A stretch of 10,569 nucleotides of DNA, from positions 1 to 10,569 of the forward strand of contig CAMEWZ010000050.1 of assembly GCA_945946745.1 (NCBI GenBank), given 5' to 3'. Shown piece by piece: positions 6,978 through 10,569 of the stretch (position 1 is its first letter; each line of letters opens with the position of its first letter). This DNA comes from an uncultured Clostridia bacterium (GTDB taxonomy: Bacteria > Bacillota > Clostridia > Oscillospirales > Oscillospiraceae). The position numbers were made by a program, and so were the translations under genes. The notes beneath the pieces were generated by a model. That model had not been told where the DNA came from. It did not search any database and was given only the letters and a program-made list of their open reading frames with translations.

Positions 6978-7400
6978 ATGGCCTGGCAGTTGGAAGAAGC
7001 CATCACCTATTACGGAAAACAGGGTGCGCCGGGGGATCAGAGCGCCTTGATCGCGCTGCTGGGAGAAATCCAGCAAGAAAACGGCGGCGGGATTCCCGTG
7101 GCCGCCGTGGAGGAAACGGCAAAGGCCTATGGGGTGAAGGAGAGTCTGCTGCTGGCGCTCATCAAGCGGGTGCCCAGACTGCGCCTGGCGGATACCCACT
7201 GCCTGGAAATCTGCTGCGGGCCGAACTGCGGCAGGAAAACCGAACTGGCCGAGGTGGCCCAAAGGCTCTGCGGATCAAAGGTGACGGTGAAGCAAATGCC
7301 CTGTATGCGCCTGTGCGGCAAAGGCCCCAACATCAAATGGGACGGAAAGCTCTACCACCAGGCAGACGAAACGCTGCTGCGGCGGCTGCTGAAGGATTGA
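6978..7400 (+). CDS. Thioredoxin-like [2Fe-2S] ferredoxin, NuoE/HydC-type subunit
   Basis: A 140-residue protein resembling the 24-kDa NuoE-type subunit of NADH dehydrogenases and electron-bifurcating hydrogenases. It has the helical N-terminus (residues 1-66, including GGGIPVAAVEETAKAYGV at 36-53) and four suitably spaced cluster cysteines: C79 and C84 in EICCGPNCG, and C109 and C113 in MPCMRLCGKGPNI; Cys75, Cys80 and Cys98 are extra. It would pass electrons through a [2Fe-2S] cluster to a flavoprotein partner, but no NuoF/HydB-like gene lies in the window. The ATG at 6978 has AAAAGGAGG (6963-6971) 6 nt upstream. It is second in the transcript with the hydrolase and ends 9 bp before the hairpin element. 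Confidence 0.86.
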   Translation: MAWQLEEAITYYGKQGAPGDQSALIALLGEIQQENGGGIPVAAVEETAKAYGVKESLLLALIKRVPRLRLADTHCLEICCGPNCGRKTELAEVAQRLCGSKVTVKQMPCMRLCGKGPNIKWDGKLYHQADETLLRRLLKD

Positions 7401-7409
7401 ATTGGAACG

Positions 7410-7440
7410 AAAAAGGCAGGAAATCAAAGGATTTCCTGCC
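7410..7440 (-). terminator. Left-end hairpin, terminator for minus-strand transcription
   Basis: Positions 7415-7425 pair with 7430-7440 (11 bp, loop AAAG). Read on the minus strand the hairpin is followed by five U (complement of 7410-7414). It is the first good terminator met after the zinc-ribbon gene ending at 7692. On the plus strand the bases after the hairpin are not U-rich, so it should not stop the ferredoxin transcript. Confidence 0.7.
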
Positions 7441-7467
7441 TCAGTGTGCCAAAAAAGCTTCGTAGAA

Positions 7468-7639
7468 TTTGCCGCTTCTGCGGCAAACCCATTCAAATCC
7501 ATTTTCCACCAGGGCGTGTACCTGGGGGAAAATACTTCTCAGACTGCAAGTGTATCATTTGTTCGCCGGAGGCGAACAAATTATGCGCGCAGCAGGCTGC
7601 AAAAACCTGTCGAAAAGCCCCAAGGGGGATTTTCGACAG
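7468..7639. other. Four internal hairpins of the element
   Basis: Hairpin at 7468-7487: 8-bp perfect stem, loop TTCT. Hairpin at 7501-7533: 12 pairs with one A/G mismatch, loop GCGTGTA. Hairpin at 7557-7581: 11-bp perfect stem, loop GGA. Hairpin at 7607-7639: 14 pairs with one G/A mismatch, loop AAG. Such perfect stems back to back are far beyond chance expectation for about 170 bp. They fold equally well from either strand. Confidence 0.75.
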
Positions 7640-7644
7640 TCTGA

Positions 7645-7675
7645 GGCAGGAAATCAAAGAATTTCCTGCCTTTTT
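7645..7675 (+). terminator. Right-end hairpin, terminator for plus-strand transcription
   Basis: Positions 7645-7654 pair with 7661-7670 (10 bp, loop CAAAGA), followed by TTTTT at 7671-7675. It is the first plus-strand terminator after the ferredoxin gene ending at 7400, implying a 3' untranslated region of about 270 nt that holds the whole hairpin element. Confidence 0.75.
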
Positions 7676-7691
7676 GCGTAGAATGCCTGCC

Positions 7692-8162
7692 TTACTTGGA
7701 TACTCTGACCATGGTCAGATCACTACGAGACAGGGTGTCCGTATCCGGGTCGTATCGCATCGTTCCCGAGATGTTTAATCCGCTAAAATCATAAGACATC
7801 AAACGGGAGGCTTTGTCATAGTCCCAGGTGAATTTGACCGCCCATCCGCCGGATACCATTTCTCCGGTATGATCGCTCTTCAAATTCATGTAGACAGTGG
7901 GATTATCCAAATCATGCCATTTGCCGACGATTGCATCACCGCGAGTCCCCCAAAAAACGGCGATACAGACGCCAACCAGAACAATTGCTAGGATGGCGAT
8001 CAGGATTCCTTTTTTCTTGCCTTTTTTGCTGACGGCGGGGCTTTCCGGCGGCGGGCAATCCATGTCGGGGGCGGGGCTTTCCGCGCTATTCTGGGCCGTG
8101 CCGCAGTTGGGGCAGAAGGCGGTTCCTTCTTCGAGTTGCTTTCCACACTTGGTACAGTACAT
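7692..8162 (-). CDS. Zinc-ribbon, single-pass membrane protein with small C-terminal domain
   Basis: A 156-residue protein. An N-terminal zinc ribbon (C3-x2-C6 and C17-x2-C20, YCTKCGK...FCPNCG) is followed by a Pro/Ser-rich linker, a KKGKKKG basic stop and one membrane helix at about residues 53-71. A roughly 80-residue C-terminal domain starts at VGKWHDLDNPTVYMNL. The form VGKW...F/L-x-x-D-x-TG resembles small beta-rich domains found on many Firmicute zinc-ribbon membrane proteins; I cannot assign a function. By the positive-inside rule the ribbon is cytosolic and the C-terminal domain outside. The ATG at 8162 has only a weak site (GAGAG, 8173-8177). It starts 19 bp after the lipoprotein gene, so the two probably share a transcript. 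Confidence 0.8.
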   Translation of the reverse strand: MYCTKCGKQLEEGTAFCPNCGTAQNSAESPAPDMDCPPPESPAVSKKGKKKGILIAILAIVLVGVCIAVFWGTRGDAIVGKWHDLDNPTVYMNLKSDHTGEMVSGGWAVKFTWDYDKASRLMSYDFSGLNISGTMRYDPDTDTLSRSDLTMVRVSK

Positions 8163-8181
8163 AATGTCACGCTCTCTTTCC

Positions 8182-9096
8182 TTAGCTTGTTTTGATGGTA
8201 ATGCCCCAGTATTCGTCCAGGGCGGCGTTCACTTTCGTGTAGTCGATGATATCTCTGGGCATTTCCATATAGGTGGATGTATCCAGCGTATAGTCCGATT
8301 TGCAGGGGAAGACAAACCCGCCGTTATCCTCGGGGCTTTCCGGCGCACTGATCATATAGTAGCGGTGAATGGTGCCGCCCAGCTTGTTGGTTCCCTGGAA
8401 ATCCGCCAGCAGGAAGGAAGATGCGGTGATCTCATAATCGTCCACCTTGGGGCGGATGGTATACAGATTCCGGAACCGGAGGGCGGAGGCGTTATAGAAG
8501 GAGGTGTAGGCAGTAGTTGCGATGTAGGTAAACAGTTTGGCTTCTTCCTCATTGAGTTGCTCAATGGCAGTAGGCTCCAGCACGGTCACCTCGCAGGTGG
8601 CGGTTTTTCCCTCGGAGGTGGAAAGCACGATGTTGGTCTTGCCGGGTGCCACCCCCACCACCTTGCCGCTCTGGTCAACGGTGGCGATCTCCGGGTTGAT
8701 GGAGGTGTAGGTCAGACCGTAGGCGCTGGCGTTGGCAGGGAAAAGGGTATACGTCAAGGTGCTGGTTTCGTCGATCTTCAGCGACATTTCGGACATCTGG
8801 AGGAACAGCTCCGCGATTTCCACAATAGTTACCTGGACGGTGTAGGAGGCCACGGTTTTGCCATCGCTGAGGGCGGTGACGGTTGCCTGCCCTGGCCCGA
8901 CGGCTTCCACGGTGCCGTCCGTGACAGTGGCAACAGCGGGATCGCTGCTTTCCCAGGAAAGCGATGCATAGTCCTTGGCAAGCTCGATTTTTTGAGTCTG
9001 TCCGAATTCCAGGGACAGCGCGCCCTTTTCCGCGCAGCCTGCAAACAGAGCCAGAATCAGCAGCCCAGCCAGCATCAGAGAAATTGCTCGTTTCAT
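8182..9096 (-). CDS. Lipoprotein with two bacterial Ig-like (Big_2) domains
   Basis: A 304-residue secreted protein. MKRAISLMLAGLLILALFAGC is a lipoprotein signal peptide with lipobox LFAGC (Cys21 the lipidated residue), so it is anchored on the outer face of the membrane. Two Big_2-like repeats follow: about residues 28-91 (WESSDPAVATVTDGTVEAVGPG) and about 95-172 (INPEIATVDQSGKVVGVAPGKT). The C-terminal 130 residues (175-304) form a separate domain I do not recognise. Big_2 domains generally mediate surface adhesion or act as spacers. The ATG at 9096 has AGAAGG (9104-9109) 7 nt upstream and a good promoter at 9145-9173. First gene of a two-gene unit with the zinc-ribbon protein. Confidence 0.87.
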   Translation of the reverse strand: MKRAISLMLAGLLILALFAGCAEKGALSLEFGQTQKIELAKDYASLSWESSDPAVATVTDGTVEAVGPGQATVTALSDGKTVASYTVQVTIVEIAELFLQMSEMSLKIDETSTLTYTLFPANASAYGLTYTSINPEIATVDQSGKVVGVAPGKTNIVLSTSEGKTATCEVTVLEPTAIEQLNEEEAKLFTYIATTAYTSFYNASALRFRNLYTIRPKVDDYEITASSFLLADFQGTNKLGGTIHRYYMISAPESPEDNGGFVFPCKSDYTLDTSTYMEMPRDIIDYTKVNAALDEYWGITIKTS

Positions 9097-9144
9097 TGGA
9101 TTGCCTTCTTTCTGTTTCTTTTTTCCAAAGGGGAGGATATTGTT

Positions 9145-9173
9145 ATTGTATGGGTTTTCCCGTGGAAAAACAA
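9145..9173 (-). promoter_or_regulatory. Promoter of the lipoprotein/zinc-ribbon pair
   Basis: On the minus strand, TTGTTT (9168-9173), a 17-bp spacer and TACAAT (9145-9150). It lies about 49 bp upstream of the lipoprotein start codon and downstream of the cysK terminator, so the pair is transcribed independently of cysK. Confidence 0.7.
9155..9169. promoter_or_regulatory. Inverted repeat in the lipoprotein promoter spacer
   Basis: TTTTCC-CGT-GGAAAA, two perfect 6-bp arms, reaching from the spacer into the inner edge of the -35 box. The position suits a repressor site; no regulator can be named. Confidence 0.35.
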
Positions 9174-9252
9174 CTAACTGGCTGCATAGGGTTGAAAAAA
9201 TAATTTATTCCGTAGATGCCGGAGTTTATGGTTAAATTCCGAACTTTTTCAG

Positions 9253-9285
9253 AAAAAATGGCTGTCTCACTGGGAGACAGCCATT
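9253..9285 (-). terminator. Rho-independent terminator of cysK
   Basis: Positions 9257-9268 pair perfectly with 9274-9285 (12 bp, loop ACTGG). On the minus strand the stem runs into a U tract (complement of 9253-9258). It begins 14 bp after the cysK stop codon. Confidence 0.92.
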
Positions 9286-9298
9286 TGTATTCGGATCA

Positions 9299-10231
9299 TC
9301 AATCTGCGAACAGCGGGGTGGAGAGGTAACGGTCGCCGGTGTCCGGCAGCAGAGCCACGATGGTCTTGCCCTTGTTTTCCGGCCGCTTGGCAAGCTGGAT
9401 GGCAGCCCAGACGGCGGCGCCGGAGGAGATGCCAACCAGCACGCCCTCGGACTTGCCGATCTTCTTGCCGGTGGCGAAGGCATCCTCGTTCTCCACGGGA
9501 ATGATCTCGTCATAGACCTTGGTATCCAGCACGGCGGGAACGAAGCCCGCGCCGATGCCTTGAATCTTGTGAGCGCCGGGGGTGCCCTTACTCAGCACCG
9601 GGGAGGTGGCGGGCTCCACGGCCACGACCTTCACGTCGGGATTCTGGCTCTTCAGGTATTCGCCCACACCGGTGATGGTGCCGCCAGTACCAACGCCTGC
9701 CACGAAGATATCCACCTTCCCATCGGTGTCTTCCCAGATCTCCGGGCCGGTGGTGGCCTTGTGGGCGGCGGGGTTGGCGGGGTTGACGAACTGGCCGGGG
9801 ACGAAGCCGCCGGGGATCTCCTTGGCCAGCTCCTCGGCTTTGGCGATGGCGCCCTTCATGCCCTTGGCGCCCTCGGTGAGCACCAGCTCCGCGCCGTAGG
9901 CCTTCATCAGCTGGCGGCGCTCCACGCTCATGGTCTCGGGCATGACGATAATGATGCGGTAACCCCGGGCGGCGGCGACAGAAGCCAGGCCGATGCCGGT
10001 ATTGCCGGAGGTAGGCTCAATGATGACGGAGCCAGGCTTCAGTTTGCCGCTGGCCTCGGCGTCATCGATCATGGCTTTGGCGATCCGATCCTTCACGGAA
10101 CCGGCGGGGTTAAAGTATTCCAGCTTGGCCAGAATTTTGGCCTCCAGGCCGAATTCTTTTTCAATGTGTACCAGCTCCAGCAGGGGAGTCTTACCGATCA
10201 ACTGATCTGCAGAAGTATAAATCTTGCTCAT
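9299..10231 (-). CDS. cysK: Cysteine synthase A (O-acetylserine sulfhydrylase)
   Basis: PLP-dependent synthesis of cysteine from O-acetylserine and sulfide in the cytosol. The 310-residue product is full length. Seen: the PLP lysine Lys47 in NPAGSVKDR (41-49), the TSGNTG substrate loop (74-79), the phosphate-binding GTGGT (181-185), QGIGAGF (224-230) and the GISSGAA loop (267-273) whose Ser holds the pyridine nitrogen. These fit CysK rather than cystathionine beta-synthase: no CBS or regulatory domain is attached. The ATG at 10231 has GGAGG (10240-10244) at 8 nt. It is transcribed alone from a consensus promoter, with a leader of about 135 nt that contains a small ORF, and ends at a strong terminator. 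No cysE or sulfur-uptake gene is adjacent. Confidence 0.97.
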   Translation of the reverse strand: MSKIYTSADQLIGKTPLLELVHIEKEFGLEAKILAKLEYFNPAGSVKDRIAKAMIDDAEASGKLKPGSVIIEPTSGNTGIGLASVAAARGYRIIIVMPETMSVERRQLMKAYGAELVLTEGAKGMKGAIAKAEELAKEIPGGFVPGQFVNPANPAAHKATTGPEIWEDTDGKVDIFVAGVGTGGTITGVGEYLKSQNPDVKVVAVEPATSPVLSKGTPGAHKIQGIGAGFVPAVLDTKVYDEIIPVENEDAFATGKKIGKSEGVLVGISSGAAVWAAIQLAKRPENKGKTIVALLPDTGDRYLSTPLFAD

Positions 10232-10300
10232 AATCCATTCCTCCAAAATATATGGTTATTTTCTGATAGGTTGTTTCGGGGATTGCCGGGTGAATGCCGC

Positions 10301-10342
10301 TTAACTGCGCCGACATCGAAAGAAGGCCAGAGAATTTTTCAT
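10301..10342 (-). CDS. Candidate 13-residue leader peptide upstream of cysK
   Basis: An ATG at 10342 opens MKNSLAFFRCRRS and stops at TAA (10301-10303). It has its own ribosome site AGAGAGG (10351-10357) 8 nt upstream and starts about 24 nt from the predicted transcript start. The C-terminal codons CGA-TGT-CGG-CGC-AGT put one Cys codon in an Arg run, which would make translation sensitive to charged tRNA supply. The ORF ends 69 nt before cysK. The role in cysK control is inference; no clear terminator-type hairpin follows it, so control of cysK translation is more likely than transcription attenuation. Confidence 0.5.
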   Translation of the reverse strand: MKNSLAFFRCRRS

Positions 10343-10361
10343 AAAACCAACCTCTCTTATA

Positions 10362-10379
10362 GGAATATATGGATTATAT
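10362..10379. repeat. Tandem 9-bp repeat across the cysK -10 region
   Basis: GGAATATAT (10362-10370) is directly followed by GGATTATAT (10371-10379), one mismatch, covering the -10 box and the start of transcription. It could bind a regulator, or the likeness may just follow from the TATAAT box and AT-richness. Confidence 0.3.
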
Positions 10380-10401
10380 ACCGGGCGCCAGGATTTGTCA
10401 A
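10373..10401 (-). promoter_or_regulatory. Consensus sigma-A promoter of cysK
   Basis: On the minus strand, TTGACA (10396-10401), exactly 17 bp, then TATAAT (10373-10378): a perfect consensus. The transcript start should be the A near 10366, giving a leader of about 135 nt before the cysK ATG. Confidence 0.92.
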
Positions 10402-10456
10402 TAGGGAAAAAGAAAAAAATTCCGCTGTGAAAAAATAAAAAAGTTCAAAATACCCC

Positions 10457-10484
10457 TTGACATTTTGTAGAAGTATGTTATAAT
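10457..10484 (+). promoter_or_regulatory. Consensus promoter of the tRNA gene
   Basis: TTGACA (10457-10462), a 16-bp spacer and TATAAT (10479-10484), with an extended -10 TG at 10476-10477. The tRNA begins 40 bp after the -10 box. It is divergent from the cysK promoter, with 55 bp of A-rich sequence between the two -35 boxes. Confidence 0.92.
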
Positions 10485-10524
10485 ACAAAAGCTGTCTGAC
10501 AGAGACGGCGGCGAAACAAAATAT

Positions 10525-10569
10525 GGGGGTATAGCTCAGCTGGGAGAGCGCTTGAATGGCATTCAAGAG
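10525..10569 (+). tRNA. tRNA-Ala, anticodon GGC, 3' part cut by window edge
   Basis: GGGGGTA (acceptor 5' strand), TA, then the D arm GCTC-AGCTGGGA-GAGC, and an anticodon stem CTTGA/TCAAG around loop ATGGCAT. The anticodon GGC is at 10558-10560 and reads the Ala codon GCC (and GCU). The T arm and acceptor 3' strand lie beyond the window, so the G3-U70 identity pair cannot be checked. It may head a longer tRNA operon. Confidence 0.93.

Larger units (their letters stand above)
7410..7675. repeat. Six-hairpin, MITE-like element with inverted terminal repeats
   Basis: This 266-bp gene-free segment begins AAAAAGGCAGGAAAT and ends ATTTCCTGCCTTTTT. The two ends (7410-7444 and 7641-7675) are 35-bp inverted repeats of each other, differing only in the 6-nt loop of the hairpin each contains. 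Four more hairpins lie between them, so most of the element is base-pairable. I see no transposase, no convincing target duplication and no credible gene. Best guess is a non-autonomous mobile or palindromic intergenic repeat inserted between convergent genes; a structured RNA is the alternative. Copy number cannot be judged from one window. Confidence 0.6.

Noticed and set aside
6095..7006. Minus-strand open frame of about 300 codons opposite the hydrolase
   Set aside because: It is the antisense of a gene with a good promoter, ribosome site and recognisable fold; its translation is Gln/His-rich with no motif.
7410..7675. CRISPR array or riboswitch in the hairpin region
   Set aside because: There are no regularly spaced direct repeats with unique spacers. 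The hairpins differ from one another, and the region lies 3' of genes on both strands rather than in a 5' leader.
7446..7778. Plus-strand frame through the hairpin element with spaced cysteines (ICRFCGKP, then CKCIIC)
   Set aside because: The cysteine spacing looks zinc-finger-like, but the frame starts at a GTG with no ribosome site, is built from hairpin arms and runs into the antisense of the zinc-ribbon gene. Another frame over the same bases is also open. It would deserve revival only if many copies kept this frame with synonymous changes.
7897..9177. Plus-strand open frame of about 426 codons across the zinc-ribbon and lipoprotein genes
   Set aside because: It runs antisense through two genes with clear domains and signals; no family resemblance and no start signal.
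10232..10366. T-box or SAM riboswitch in the cysK leader
   Set aside because: The leader lacks the T-box core (a TGGNACCGCG-type sequence) and a specifier/antiterminator layout. At about 135 nt without a terminator hairpin it does not show a recognisable SAM riboswitch either.
9560..10438. Plus-strand open frame opposite cysK
   Set aside because: Antisense to an unmistakable cysK and its leader and promoter.

Overview
The window looks like chromosomal DNA from an anaerobic Firmicute of the class Clostridia, most likely an Oscillospiraceae/Ruminococcaceae-type gut bacterium. This is inferred from GC-rich coding with AT-rich promoters, strong AGGAGG-type ribosome sites, sigma-A promoters close to TTGACA/TATAAT, Rho-independent terminators, and family types common in that group (a ParB-like/BMP fusion, a SDEE-type phosphoesterase, a stand-alone NuoE-like ferredoxin). 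No phage, transposase, plasmid or CRISPR genes are visible.

Layout. Positions 1-5618 form one minus-strand operon, read right to left: a cytosolic ParB-like/BMP-domain fusion, a calcineurin-like phosphoesterase, a DUF2461 protein, then dapA, dapB and dapF (cut by the window edge). Its promoter lies at about 5652-5679 and carries a perfect 12-bp palindrome in the spacer. A small membrane protein gene (5760-6005, minus) follows with its own promoter and terminator. It diverges from a plus-strand pair, an alpha/beta hydrolase-like protein (6185-6961) and a thioredoxin-like [2Fe-2S] ferredoxin (6978-7400). Next comes a gene-free 266-bp element (7410-7675) made of six consecutive hairpins, bounded by inverted copies of a terminator hairpin. 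A convergent minus-strand pair follows: a zinc-ribbon membrane protein (7692-8162) preceded by a Big_2 lipoprotein (8182-9096). Then comes cysK (9299-10231, minus) with a leader containing a 13-codon upstream ORF. The window ends in a divergently transcribed, truncated tRNA-Ala(GGC).

How the genes work together. dapA, dapB and dapF supply three steps of the diaminopimelate/lysine route from aspartate semialdehyde to meso-DAP, for peptidoglycan and lysine. Their tight spacing, including a 4-nt ATGA overlap, suggests coupled expression with the three upstream genes, whose functions are unknown. CysK makes cysteine from O-acetylserine and sulfide; its leader ORF contains a Cys codon within an Arg-rich run and could be a regulatory leader peptide.

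The observations most worth a second look are the six-hairpin element between convergent genes, the cysK leader peptide, the ParB-like/BMP fusion heading a dap operon, and the hydrolase with Gly at the expected nucleophile position.
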